Below, piece after piece: positions 36,391 through 50,354 of a stretch of DNA of 64,000 nt. Position 1 is the first letter of the stretch. Each line of letters opens with the position of its first letter. Source of the DNA: Rubrivivax sp. GTDB taxonomy: Bacteria > Pseudomonadota > Gammaproteobacteria > Burkholderiales > Burkholderiaceae_C. The stretch spans positions 28,358 through 92,357 of the forward strand of contig JAIXWM010000082.1 of NCBI GenBank assembly GCA_027491255.1, read 5' to 3'. A model generated the notes under the pieces. The model saw nothing but the letters and a program-made list of their open reading frames with translations. It did not search any database and was not told the DNA's origin. The position numbers were made by a program, and so were the translations under genes.

Positions 36391-37842
36391 ATGAACACCG
36401 ATTCCTGGAAGGGCACCCTCGCCCGACACCCGCTGTGGTGGATCCTGTCAGCGACGGTCGCGCTGCTGGTTACCGTGCTCGCCATGCACTGGCAGGTCCT
36501 CGTCCGCGACCTGCGCACGGTCGTGCAGCAGTCCACCGAGGAGGCCAACAAGACCCTGACCCGGGTGTTCGTCAACGAGAGCTGGGACCGCGTGCGTCCG
36601 CTGTTGCCTCCCGCGGGCAGCGGCCCGGAAGCCGCACGCGCCAATCCCCGGGTGCCGGAGATCGAGGAGATCGTGCGCCGGTTCAGCCGCACCACGGACG
36701 TGCTCAAGGTCAAGATCTACGACCTCGACGGCACCACGGTCTATTCGTCCGACCGCGTCCAGATCGGCGAGAACAAGTCGCGCAACCCGGGATTCCAGGC
36801 CTCTGCGCGCGGGCAGGTCGCCAGCGAACTCACGCACCGCGGTCGCGTGAGCGCCTTCGACGCGGAACTCCACCAGCGCGATCTGGTGTCGACCTACGTC
36901 CCCGTCCGCGTCGGCGATCGGATCGAGGCCGTGCTCGAGATCTACTCCGACCGCACCGGTTCCATCGCCTTCCTGGACCAGATCGCCGCTGAGCAGGCGT
37001 GGAGCCTGGTCATCCTGCTGACAGGTGCGGTGGCGTTGATGTTGGCAGGCGGGCTGGTGCTGCAGCATCTTCGGGCGAGACAGGCGGACGCCGCAGGTCT
37101 ACGGGCGTCCGCCGACCAGGGCGCAGAAACCTCGGCTCCGCCGGTGCGCTGGCTGGTGGGGGCCGACGACCCGATCGCGCGTGCCGTCGAGGACCTGAAC
37201 TGGGAGATCGCCGCGTTGAAGTCGGCGTCCGAGGCCCGCGACCCGTCAAGCCGAGACACCGACGCGCTGGGGCGGGCTCAGGCGCTGGCAGAGGATATCC
37301 ACACGTGGATCCGCACGGCGGCCGACCTCACTCACCTCACGCACGAGCGTCAAGCCGCCCGACGCGATGCGTTCTCCATCGACGAACTGCTGGATGCACT
37401 GGTCGCCCTGCCGGCCCGCAAGGCTGCGGGGCGCGGGGTCCAGTTCGGCCTCTACAAGTACCCAGCCACGCTGGGAGCAGCCGAGGGCGACTCGGCCCGC
37501 ATCGCCAGCCTGCTGGGGCACCTGCTGGGGCTTTCCGTGGCAGTCACCCGGCAAGGTCGCATCGATTTGAAGGTCCTCAGGACACCCAGCGGCCTGCGCA
37601 TCGACCTCATCGATTCCAGCGAGGGCTGGCCGCAACAGAAGCTGGACGAGCTGGCCGAGGCCTGGGACACGGGCACCCTGCCTTCGCCCTCCGAAGCGGG
37701 CTTGGACGGCCTGCGCCTCGTGTTGTGCCGCGGTCTCGCGCAGGGGCTGGGCGGGCATGCCGACTTCCGCAGCACCCCGGGGCACGGCAGCCGGCTCAGC
37801 ATAGACGTGCCGCTGGAGGCCGGCACCACCACAGGTCAGTGA
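36391..37842 (+). CDS. Membrane sensor protein with degenerate histidine-kinase ATPase domain
   Basis: A 483-residue inner-membrane protein. TM1 (about 17-38) and TM2 (about 206-229) flank a periplasmic sensor domain with VKIYDLDGTTVYSSDRVQIG. The cytoplasmic part aligns by pattern with a kinase ATPase domain: GDSARIASLLGHLLGL where the N-box Asn is lost, DSSEGW instead of DxGxG, and LDGLRLVLCRGLAQGLGG instead of GTGLGL; the closing STPGHGSRLSIDVPL is normal. No H-box histidine with the usual HE/HD context is visible. It looks like a pseudokinase, possibly a partner of the preceding two-component pair 75 bases upstream. Confidence 0.75.
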   Translation: MNTDSWKGTLARHPLWWILSATVALLVTVLAMHWQVLVRDLRTVVQQSTEEANKTLTRVFVNESWDRVRPLLPPAGSGPEAARANPRVPEIEEIVRRFSRTTDVLKVKIYDLDGTTVYSSDRVQIGENKSRNPGFQASARGQVASELTHRGRVSAFDAELHQRDLVSTYVPVRVGDRIEAVLEIYSDRTGSIAFLDQIAAEQAWSLVILLTGAVALMLAGGLVLQHLRARQADAAGLRASADQGAETSAPPVRWLVGADDPIARAVEDLNWEIAALKSASEARDPSSRDTDALGRAQALAEDIHTWIRTAADLTHLTHERQAARRDAFSIDELLDALVALPARKAAGRGVQFGLYKYPATLGAAEGDSARIASLLGHLLGLSVAVTRQGRIDLKVLRTPSGLRIDLIDSSEGWPQQKLDELAEAWDTGTLPSPSEAGLDGLRLVLCRGLAQGLGGHADFRSTPGHGSRLSIDVPLEAGTTTGQ

Positions 37843-38016
37843 CGCGCTCCTGAGGTATCCCCCGCCGCGCAGCGCAGGCGTGTGAATGACCCCCGTCTTG
37901 GGGACCAGCCGGTGCACCGCTCGCGCCCCGAGGGCTCTCCTGGCCGTGGTGGTGCACGCCATCGTGTCTGCGGGCGCGAGCACCCGGGAGCAATGCGCGC
38001 GCTTGCACGCCACCGG

Positions 38017-40545
38017 ATGCGAAAGATCAAGCACCGTGCTGCGAGCCTCGCGCAGGATCGCAGGGTGCAAGAAGTCATCGCCCTGCCCGAGCCCGACCCG
38101 CGATACATCCGACCATTGGCGTCCTTGTCTCTTCGCGATGTGTTTCTGGTGGGCGGCAAGGCAGCGTCGATCGGCGAGTTGCATCGCGCGTGCGGCACGA
38201 TGGGTGTGCGCGTGCCACCCGGCTTCGCACTGACCGCCGAAGCCTACCGCGAGGCCATCACCAAGGCCGGCATCCAGGGTGCTCTCGACCGGCTGCTCGA
38301 CACGCTCGACGTGGCGGATTCCGCGGCGCTTGCCACGGCTGGAGCCAGCGCTCGGGCGCTGGTGCGGCAGGTTGCGATGCCCGCGGGGGTGGAGATCGCA
38401 CTGCGGGCCGCCTGGCGCGCGCTGGCCCAATCGCAAGGCGGCGCGGTATCGGTGGCCGTGCGCAGTTCGGCCACGGCCGAGGACCTGCCCGGGGCGAGCT
38501 TCGCGGGCCAGCACGACAGCGTTCTGGACGTGCAGGGTGAAGACGCGCTGGTGGAAGCGGTGCGCCACTGCCAGGCTTCGCTGTACAACGACCGCGCCAT
38601 CGCCTACCGGGTGGCGCGGGGATACGACCATGCCGGAGTGGCGCTGGCGATCGCGGTGATGACGATGGTGCGCAGCGATGTGGCGACCAGCGGCGTGGTC
38701 TTCACGCTCGACACCGAGTCCGGGCACCCGGACGTCGTGCTGGTGCAGGCCACCTGGGGCCTGGGCGAGGGTCTGGTCCAGGGCGCAGTTGACCCTGACG
38801 AGTACCTCGTGCACAAGCGCACCTTCGAAAGCGGGGCGCGTTGCGTGCTGCAGCATCGTGTGGGCGGCAAGCAGACGCGCGTGGTACGCGCTGCGCGGGT
38901 CTTGGGGGACGCCGGCACGGCCGCGCCGTACACCGAGCCCGTTCCGGAGGTCGATCGTCGACGCGCCTGCCTGCCGGACGAGGCCGTGCTCGAGCTGGCG
39001 GGGGCAGCCATGGCGATCGAGCGCCACTACAGCGACCTGGCAGACCGGTGGACGCCGATGGACATCGAGTGGGCGCAGGACGGCCCCGCCGGTCCCCTGT
39101 ACATCGTCCAGGCTCGCCCGGAGACCGTCGTCTCCCGCCGGCCTGCGCACGAGCTCGTACGCCACGTGCTGCTGCCCCACCCCGAGCCGGCACAGGCCCT
39201 CCTCAGCGGGCGTGCCGTCGGCGAGGGCGTGGCCACCGGTCGGGTGTGCATCGTCGACAGTCCGCTCGCCCTGCAGCAGTTCCAGCCGGGCGCCGTGCTG
39301 GTCGCGCCGATGACGACGCCGGACTGGGAGCCGGTCATGAAGCGCGCCTGCGCCATCGTCACCGAGCGCGGCGGTCGCACCTGCCATGCCGCCATCGTCG
39401 CGCGCGAGCTCGGCATTCCCGCCGTTGTCGGCGCTGCAGGCGCGCTGGCCGTGCTGGCAGCGGGGCAGGAAGTCACCGTCAGCTGCTGCGAGGGCGAGAC
39501 CGCGCATGTCTACGCCGGCGCCCTGCCGCACCGAACCGAGCGCATCGTCCTGGGCGCCCTGCCGCGTCCACGGACCCGGCTGATGGTCAACCTGGGCAAC
39601 CCCGCGCTGGCCTGGAAGACCGCCTTGCTGCCCTGCGACGGGGTCGGGCTGGCGCGCATGGAGTTCGTGATCAGCGAACACGTCGGCGCCCATCCGATGG
39701 CGCTGTTGCACCCGGAGCGCATCAGTGACGTCGATCAACGCCAGCGCGTGCTGGCGCTGTGGCAGGACGGGCGCTGGCCCAGTGGCGCCGCCTATTTCGT
39801 CGAGAAGCTCTCCGAAGGCGTCGGCACGATCGCCGCGGCCTTCTGGCCGCGTCCAGTGGTGGCGCGGCTGTCGGACTTCAAGTCCAGCGAGTACGCCGGG
39901 TTGCCGGGCGGCGCGGACTTCGAGCCCCACGAAGACAACCCCATGCTCGGGCTGCGCGGTGCAGCGCGCTATGTTCATCCGACCTACGCCGAAGCCTTCG
40001 CGCTCGAGTGCGCAGCCCTTGCCCGCGTGCGCAGCGAAATGGGACTGCACAACCTGGCCGTGATGGTGCCCTTCTGCCGACGCCTGGAGGAGGCGCGCGG
40101 GGTTCTGGCGGCCATGGCGCAACACGGCCTCGCACGCGGATCGGCGCCCAGGGCCGACGCCGAGGGCCCCGAGCTGGAGGTCGTGATGATGTGCGAGATC
40201 CCCAACAACGTGATCCTCATCGACGAATTCGCCGCCTGCTTCGACGCCTTCTCGATCGGCAGCAACGACCTGACCCAGCTCACGCTGGGCGTGGACCGCG
40301 ACAGCGCCCTGGTGGCCGGGAGCTTCGACGAGGGCGATGCCGGAATGTTGCGCATGTACCGTCTGGCCATCGAGGGCGCGCATCGGCACGGACGGCGCAT
40401 AGGCATCTGCGGTCAGGCGCCGTCCGACCGCCCCGACATCGCGCGCCAGCTCATCGCCCTGGGGATCGACAGCATGAGCCTCAGCCCGGATCGCTGGCTC
40501 GCGACCTTGTCCCTGGTGGCCGAGGCGGAGTCGAGGCCGGGCTGA
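38017..40545 (+). CDS. Divergent phosphoenolpyruvate synthase (PpsA-like)
   Basis: PEP synthase makes PEP from pyruvate and ATP. The 842-residue product has the N-terminal ATP/pyruvate domain (VFLVGGKAASIGEL, VAVRSSATAEDLPGASFAGQ), the swivelling His domain (GGRTCHAAIVARELGIPAVV, phospho-His) and the C-terminal barrel (MCEIPNNVILIDEFA, SIGSNDLTQLTLGVDRDS, GICGQAPSD with the catalytic Cys). It is clearly less like standard PpsA at its N-terminus and may be a second copy. ATG 38017 is a tentative start; GTG 38065 or upstream starts to 37882 are possible. Its end overlaps the convergent GGDEF-like gene by 65 bases. Confidence 0.85.
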   Translation: MRKIKHRAASLAQDRRVQEVIALPEPDPRYIRPLASLSLRDVFLVGGKAASIGELHRACGTMGVRVPPGFALTAEAYREAITKAGIQGALDRLLDTLDVADSAALATAGASARALVRQVAMPAGVEIALRAAWRALAQSQGGAVSVAVRSSATAEDLPGASFAGQHDSVLDVQGEDALVEAVRHCQASLYNDRAIAYRVARGYDHAGVALAIAVMTMVRSDVATSGVVFTLDTESGHPDVVLVQATWGLGEGLVQGAVDPDEYLVHKRTFESGARCVLQHRVGGKQTRVVRAARVLGDAGTAAPYTEPVPEVDRRRACLPDEAVLELAGAAMAIERHYSDLADRWTPMDIEWAQDGPAGPLYIVQARPETVVSRRPAHELVRHVLLPHPEPAQALLSGRAVGEGVATGRVCIVDSPLALQQFQPGAVLVAPMTTPDWEPVMKRACAIVTERGGRTCHAAIVARELGIPAVVGAAGALAVLAAGQEVTVSCCEGETAHVYAGALPHRTERIVLGALPRPRTRLMVNLGNPALAWKTALLPCDGVGLARMEFVISEHVGAHPMALLHPERISDVDQRQRVLALWQDGRWPSGAAYFVEKLSEGVGTIAAAFWPRPVVARLSDFKSSEYAGLPGGADFEPHEDNPMLGLRGAARYVHPTYAEAFALECAALARVRSEMGLHNLAVMVPFCRRLEEARGVLAAMAQHGLARGSAPRADAEGPELEVVMMCEIPNNVILIDEFAACFDAFSIGSNDLTQLTLGVDRDSALVAGSFDEGDAGMLRMYRLAIEGAHRHGRRIGICGQAPSDRPDIARQLIALGIDSMSLSPDRWLATLSLVAEAESRPG

Positions 40546-41671
40546 CCCACGGCCCGGCGCCAGGCACAGGCTGCGCCGCGCTCAGGCGGCGATCGGTCAG
40601 CGCGCGCAGATCATCCAGCCTGCCCTGGGCCTCGCCCCAGGTGGCCGCGCCGATGCGGCAGTGCAGGCGCAGCGCATGACCCTGCCATGCCAGGGGGCCC
40701 TGCAGACTGGTCACCAGCCGGTCCAGAGTCGCCTGGAGCGCCTCGGAATCCGTCGCCCCGAAAAGGACCGCTGCAAATTCTTGACCGCCCGTGCGCGCCA
40801 CCAGGTCATCGTGTCGGACGGCACGCCGCAGACGTCGGGCGAATTCCGCCAGCATCGCGTCACCAGCGTCTGAGCCCAGCAGCCTGTTGACCTCCGCCAG
40901 GCCGTCCAGACTGAGCACTGCGAGTCCGAACTGCGGACCACCGCGCCCGGCCTCGGCCGCGAACGATGCCAGGCGGGTCTCGAAGTGGCGCCCGTTGGAC
41001 AGCGAGGTCAGAAGATCCTGGGTCGCCAGTGCGCGCACACGCGTGTGCGCGCGGCCATAGCAGGCGAGCAGCAGCGAAACCGGCCAACCTGCACAGAAGA
41101 TCATCAGCGCCAGCAACCACCACGTCGGTGCGCCGAGCACTGCGCCTCCCCCGGCCCAGGCCCGGCATGCGTAGGCCACGCCGAGCAGCAAGGCAAAGGC
41201 CGCGGCCAGCCTCAAGCCGACGCGGTCAGCGCCGGAAGCACCGCGAGCGCCGACGACGGCCAGTGCCAGCGCAACGGCTGCGTGCGCCGCATCGAGCGCG
41301 CGCCCGGGCCAGACCAAGCCCCCGGCGCCGAGCCAGGCCAGCCCGCCCGCCAGGACCAGGGCAACCGTTCCCAGTTGCCAGCGCCGGGGCTGGACCGGCC
41401 TGCCGCGGAAACGAAGGGTACCTTCCAGCGCTGCGAGCATGGCAGCCAGGGCGAGCATCGCGTGCAGGCTGGCCCCAAGCGGCGAGGCGTCGACGGTGGA
41501 CGGCAACAGGGCCAGCGTGAGCGCCATGGCGCCCAGGGCCGCAGCCCACCAGGCGGGACCGGAGGCCTGGGGATTGACATGTCGCAGCCCCGCCAGGCCC
41601 GCCCATGCGGCGACCGCCAGCGGTATGGCAGCAGTCTGTAGCAAGGAAGACTCGGGGGTGAGGGGCGGCAC
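40481..41671 (-). CDS. Membrane protein with degenerate GGDEF domain (GGQEF) and retained I-site
   Basis: A 396-residue protein with about six hydrophobic segments in residues 12-205 and a C-terminal GGDEF-type domain from about 215. The active-site motif is GGQEF (295-299), the usual metal-binding first Asp is Ser254 in LSLDGLAEVN, and the His of the substrate loop is Ser267 (LLGSDAGD). The allosteric I-site RxxD is kept as RHDD (286-289), five residues before the motif. It is thus probably a c-di-GMP binder rather than a cyclase. The GTG start at 41671 follows AGGAG by seven bases. The last 20 residues are Pro/Arg/Ser-rich. Confidence 0.85.
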   Translation of the reverse strand: MPPLTPESSLLQTAAIPLAVAAWAGLAGLRHVNPQASGPAWWAAALGAMALTLALLPSTVDASPLGASLHAMLALAAMLAALEGTLRFRGRPVQPRRWQLGTVALVLAGGLAWLGAGGLVWPGRALDAAHAAVALALAVVGARGASGADRVGLRLAAAFALLLGVAYACRAWAGGGAVLGAPTWWLLALMIFCAGWPVSLLLACYGRAHTRVRALATQDLLTSLSNGRHFETRLASFAAEAGRGGPQFGLAVLSLDGLAEVNRLLGSDAGDAMLAEFARRLRRAVRHDDLVARTGGQEFAAVLFGATDSEALQATLDRLVTSLQGPLAWQGHALRLHCRIGAATWGEAQGRLDDLRALTDRRLSAAQPVPGAGPWVSPASTPPRPPGTRSRASDPG

Positions 41672-41729
41672 GGCTGTCTCCTGTTGGGGGCCGACCGCGG
41701 CGGCTACAACCCCGCAGGAGGGCTGTGCC

Positions 41730-43543
<1,814 letters not shown>

Positions 43544-43547
<4 letters not shown>

Positions 43548-44479
43548 GGGGCACTCTGTCCGGCCACAAGGGCCTGGACCTCGGGGGGGCTGAGAAGGCG
43601 GTCTGCGATCAGTTCGCCGGCGTGGATGTGGGCGCTGCCGAGAAAGGCACGCGGCTGCGGGCCGTAGACGCGCACCGCGGCGCGGTCGGCCAGCGCGACA
43701 CGGCGACGCAGCCCGGTGAGGAAGCGGCCGGCTTCGTCTTCGGGCAAGCGGACCTCGGGCCAGTCGCGCAGCAGGACATCGGGCGGAAGAAGCAGAGCCA
43801 TGCGCGCCGGCAGCTCCAGCGCTTCAAGCGCCTGCAGCGTCACGCCCTGCTCGACGCGCAAGGCGCCGCTGGCGGTGCGCCGCAGCGCGTTCAGGTGCGC
43901 GCCACATCCGAGCAGGCGGCCCAGGTCCTCGGCGAGCGTGCGCACATAGGTGCCCTTGCTGCACTGAACGTCGAGCACGAGTTCGTCGCCGCGGCGCTCG
44001 ACCAGGACCAGGCGGTCGATGCGGACCCGGCGCGGCGCACGTTCGATCTCGACGCCTGCGCGGGCATACTCGTACAGTGCCCGCCCCTGATGCTTCAGGG
44101 CCGAGTGCATCGGTGGCACCTGCTCGATGTCGCCACGCAGGCGTTCCAGGGCCGCGTCCAGCGCGGCGGTGTCGGCCGTGACCGGTCGACGCTCGATCAC
44201 CTCGCCCTCCAGGTCACCCCCCACGCGCGTGACACCCAGCTGCACGGTGGCGAGGTAGCCCTTGTCGGCGTCCAGGCTGGCCTGGGCAAACTTGGTCGCC
44301 GCGCCGAAGCACAGCGGCAGCAGACCGCTGGCCAGCGGGTCCAATGTACCGGTGTGGCCCCCCTTCTCGGCCTGCAGCAGGCGCCGTGCGCGCCACAGCG
44401 CGTCCTGACTCGACAGACCCACAGGCTTGTCAAGCAGCAGCACGCCGTGCACCGGCCGCCAGGTTGTCTTGGGGGTCAA
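43544..44479 (-). CDS. truB: tRNA pseudouridine(55) synthase
   Basis: TruB makes the pseudouridine at position 55 of tRNA. In 311 residues it shows [19 protein letters not shown] and the catalytic Asp in [16 protein letters not shown], then [20 protein letters not shown] and [15 protein letters not shown]. The start is a TTG at 44479, two bases after the rbfA stop, with AAGGA upstream inside rbfA; no ATG suits. It overlaps typA by ATGA. Confidence 0.96.
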
Positions 44480-44481
44480 GC

Positions 44482-44847
44482 TCAGTCATCCTTCGCGCGT
44501 GAGGCCACGGCGCGCGCGATCAGCGCGTTCAAATCGGCCGCTCGCTCGGTCGTGCGGTCGAACTGGAAGTGCAGCGTCGGCACGGTGTGGATGCTCAGGC
44601 GCTTGAACAACGCGTTGCGCAGCCAGCCTGCGGCCTCGTTCAGCGCGGTCTCGCATTCGGCCGGCTCACCCACGAGCACCGAGAAGCGCACCCGCGCATG
44701 CGCGTAGTCGGGTGAGACGTCCACGCTGCTGAGCGTGACCATGCCCACTCGCGGGTCCTTCAGCTCGCGCAGCAACTCCGCCAGATCACGCTGGATCTGG
44801 TCGGCCACACGAAAGCTGCGGTTCGGGATGGCTTTCTTGTGCCTCAT
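44482..44847 (-). CDS. rbfA: Ribosome-binding factor A
   Basis: RbfA helps mature 16S rRNA and the small subunit. The 121-residue product begins [19 protein letters not shown] and contains [20 protein letters not shown] and [17 protein letters not shown], with the KH-like fold pattern and typical length. The ATG at 44847 matches the family start; the longer frame upstream runs through a hairpin. It follows infB after 139 bases. Confidence 0.95.
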   Translation of the reverse strand: MRHKKAIPNRSFRVADQIQRDLAELLRELKDPRVGMVTLSSVDVSPDYAHARVRFSVLVGEPAECETALNEAAGWLRNALFKRLSIHTVPTLHFQFDRTTERAADLNALIARAVASRAKDD

Positions 44848-44866
44848 GGGGAAACGCGTCAAGCAA

Positions 44867-44890
44867 GGAGCCCCGCGGGTGCGGGGCTCC
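44867..44890 (-). terminator. Perfect hairpin between infB and rbfA
   Basis: GGAGCCCCGC (44867-44876) and GCGGGGCTCC (44881-44890) form a perfect 10-base stem with a 4-base loop. On the transcribed (minus) strand it is followed only by TTGCTTGA, without a U-run, 20 bases before the rbfA start. It may be an mRNA processing or partial-termination site that lowers rbfA-truB-typA expression relative to infB. Confidence 0.5.
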
Positions 44891-44986
44891 AAGGTGAAAG
44901 CCGGGCCGTGCGAGCGGGGCCATCGGCCCGCCGCGGCTGCCCTGGTACGCAGGGTCTTGCCAGGCAGGCCCGCCCCAGCATGCCGC

Positions 44987-47935
<2,949 letters not shown>

Positions 47936-47998
47936 GGGTGGAGGTCCTTCGAAGGTCGGGACGTAGGCGTGTATCGGGATGAGGGACCGGGTTCGAGC

Positions 47999-49477
47999 TC
48001 AGGCGGTGAACCAGTGCTCGCGGGCCTTCATGATCATGTCCCGGGCCTGATCCTCGCTCAGCCCGGTGAGCTCGACGAGTTCGTCGACGGCCAGATCGGC
48101 CAGGTCGTCGCGCGTATGCACGCCGCCCGAGGTGAGGCGCGAGATCAGGTCGGTGGTCATGCCGTCCAGGTCGCGCAGGTCCTGGGAGACATCGTCGACC
48201 TTCTCCTCCTTGACGATCTCCATCGTCAGGAGCGCGTCGCGGGCGCGATTACGCAGCTCGTTGACGGTGTCCTCGTCGAAGGCCTCGATCTCGAGCATTT
48301 CCTGCAGCGGCACGTAGGCCACCTCCTCGAGGCTCGCGAAGCCCTCGGCGATCAGGATGTCGGCCACCTCCTCGTCGACATCGAGCTTGTCGACGAAGGT
48401 ACGGCGAACGGCGTCGGACTCGGCCTCGGACTTGGCTTGAGACTCCTCGGCCGTCATGATGTTGATGCGCCAGCCCGTGAGCTCCGACGCCAACCGAACG
48501 TTCTGACCGCCCCGGCCGATGGCGATCGCCAGGTTCTCCTCGTCGACGACCACGTCCATGGCGTGCTTTTCCTCGTCGACGACGATGGACTGCACGTTGG
48601 CCGGCGCCAAGGCGCCGATCACGAACTGGGCCGGATCGTCGGACCACAGCACGATGTCCACGCGCTCGCCCGCGAGTTCGTTCGTGACCGCCGTCACCCG
48701 CGACCCGCGCACACCCACACAGGTGCCGATGGGATCGACGCGGCGATCATGCGAGACGACTGCGATCTTCGCCCGCGACCCCGGGTCGCGCGCGCAGCTC
48801 TTAATTTCGAGCAGGCCCTGCTCGATCTCGGGCACTTCCTGCGCGAAAAGCTCGATCATGAACCCTGGCGCGCTGCGCGAGAGCATGATCTGCGCTCCGC
48901 GCTGGGTCGAATCGACGCCGGCGATGAACGCGCGCACGCGGTCACCGGTGCGAAGATTTTCCTTCGGGATCATCTCGTTGCGCTTGAGCCGGCCTTCGAC
49001 ACGGCCGCTTTCGACGATGATGTCGCCCTTGTCCAGGCGCTTGACCGTGCCGACAAAGATCTTGTCGCCACGCGACAGGAAGTCGTTGAGCACCTGCTCG
49101 CGCTCGGCATCGCGGATCTTCTGCAGGATCACCTGCTTGGCGGCCTGGGCCCCGATGCGACCGATGGTCACCGAATCGATGGGCTCTTCGATGTAGTCGC
49201 CAGACTCGATGTCAGAGATCTGCTCCTGGGCCTCGAACAGCAGCATCTCGGCGTCGGGAATCTGCAGGCCGGCCTCGTTGGGGACGACATGCCAGCGACG
49301 GAAGGTCTCGTAGTCGCCGGTTTCGCGGTCGATGGAGACGCGGATGTCGACTTCTCCGCCATGCAGCTTCTTTGTCGCGGAGGCCAAGGCCGCCTCGACC
49401 GCGGCGAAGACAACCTCGCGCTCGACCGTCTTCTCGCGCGAGATCGCGTCGACCAGCATCAGCAATTCGCGGTTCAT
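47999..49477 (-). CDS. nusA: Transcription termination/antitermination protein NusA
   Basis: NusA binds RNA polymerase and controls pausing, termination and antitermination. The 492-residue protein begins [18 protein letters not shown], then shows the S1 domain ([18 protein letters not shown]), KH domains ([20 protein letters not shown] and [18 protein letters not shown]) and two C-terminal acidic repeats ([32 protein letters not shown]). It follows rimP after 18 bases. In E. coli the nusA operon is autoregulated; the leader hairpin here could serve the same purpose. Confidence 0.97.
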   Translation of the reverse strand: MNRELLMLVDAISREKTVEREVVFAAVEAALASATKKLHGGEVDIRVSIDRETGDYETFRRWHVVPNEAGLQIPDAEMLLFEAQEQISDIESGDYIEEPIDSVTIGRIGAQAAKQVILQKIRDAEREQVLNDFLSRGDKIFVGTVKRLDKGDIIVESGRVEGRLKRNEMIPKENLRTGDRVRAFIAGVDSTQRGAQIMLSRSAPGFMIELFAQEVPEIEQGLLEIKSCARDPGSRAKIAVVSHDRRVDPIGTCVGVRGSRVTAVTNELAGERVDIVLWSDDPAQFVIGALAPANVQSIVVDEEKHAMDVVVDEENLAIAIGRGGQNVRLASELTGWRINIMTAEESQAKSEAESDAVRRTFVDKLDVDEEVADILIAEGFASLEEVAYVPLQEMLEIEAFDEDTVNELRNRARDALLTMEIVKEEKVDDVSQDLRDLDGMTTDLISRLTSGGVHTRDDLADLAVDELVELTGLSEDQARDMIMKAREHWFTA

Positions 49478-49495
49478 CGTGACCAGACCTTTCTC

Positions 49496-50029
49496 TCAGC
49501 CAGCAGGGCGCGCGGCACGGCCCCGCCCCTTGAAATCGATGACGGGGACGAGACGTGCCTCACGCACCTCGTCCAAGGTGAAGGCGAGCTCGGTGCCGGC
49601 GCGATCGTCACCCAGGGCAAGCACGTACCCTACAGCGCCGCGGCCGAGGACGCCGCGCCAGTGCTTGCGCCCCTGGTAGGGCAGCCTGAGGGTCAGCTCG
49701 ATCGCCTGGCCGCAGAAACGTTCGTAGTCGGCAGCCTTCTTCAACGGCCGGTCCAGCCCCGGCGACGACACTTCAAGCCGCTCGTACGCAATGCCTTCGA
49801 CCTCGAGAACGTACTGGAGCTGCCGGGTGACGACTTCACAGTCGTCCACGGTGACGAATTCGCCAGGGCCCTGGGCCTCAGGGTAAACCCGACCGGGCAC
49901 CCGGTCGATGTAGACGCGCAGCAGTCCGCGGGCGGAGCGCTCGACGTCCACCACCTCGAACCCGAGCCCAACCACCGTGCGCTCGATGCAGGCATGGCCG
50001 CTGCCGCCTGGCACCGGCACTCCGGTCAT
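49496..50029 (-). CDS. rimP: Ribosome maturation factor RimP
   Basis: RimP is needed for 30S subunit assembly. The product has [45 protein letters not shown], and the diagnostic [18 protein letters not shown], followed by the C-terminal SH3-like domain. The ATG at 50029 gives 177 residues; a GTG four codons upstream, with AGGGGGAA before it, is an equally good start. It is the first gene of the rimP-nusA-infB-rbfA-truB-typA transcript. Confidence 0.93.
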   Translation of the reverse strand: MTGVPVPGGSGHACIERTVVGLGFEVVDVERSARGLLRVYIDRVPGRVYPEAQGPGEFVTVDDCEVVTRQLQYVLEVEGIAYERLEVSSPGLDRPLKKAADYERFCGQAIELTLRLPYQGRKHWRGVLGRGAVGYVLALGDDRAGTELAFTLDEVREARLVPVIDFKGRGRAARPAG

Positions 50030-50143
50030 CGACCCGTCCACGCTTTCCCCCTGCAACAACGACCTTCCCCAGCCCCACGGGCCGAACCTCGCGCGGGGCG
50101 CAAACCCGCTGACCGGCAATTTGCCGCCCTTCGCCGAACAGCC

Positions 50144-50174
50144 AAAAAAAATGGGCTGGAAGAATCCGCCCATT
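50144..50174 (-). terminator. Intrinsic-terminator-like hairpin in the rimP-nusA leader
   Basis: On the minus strand AATGGGC (50174-50168) pairs with GCCCATT (50156-50150), the loop can add GGA/TCC pairs, and a run of six more T residues follows at 50149-50144. It begins about 14 bases after the predicted transcription start and ends about 115 bases before rimP. It is a textbook intrinsic terminator in the leader of the operon encoding NusA, so an attenuator is likely. It faces only this direction. The rest of the 325-base gap to fabI holds the promoter below and no gene. Confidence 0.75.
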
Positions 50175-50194
50175 CGTCATTCAGCGAGCCGCTC

Positions 50195-50223
50195 ATTATA
50201 TGCAGCGCGCAAGCCCAAGGCAA
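50195..50223 (-). promoter_or_regulatory. Strong sigma-70-type promoter for rimP-nusA-infB
   Basis: Read on the minus strand: -35 TTGCCT (50223-50218), a spacer of 17 bases, and a perfect -10 TATAAT (50200-50195). Transcription would start near 50188, giving a leader of about 160 bases before rimP. Confidence 0.75.
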
Positions 50224-50354
50224 CCTGCACAGCAATTCGCGGGCCAGCGCCACCAAGAGTTCACTGCCAGACCCGCCGCCAGCGCGGCCGAGGCCTCCCG
50301 GCCGCCTTAAGGGAGCCCCGTGGGAGAATCTCACCATTCGACCACGGAGGACGC

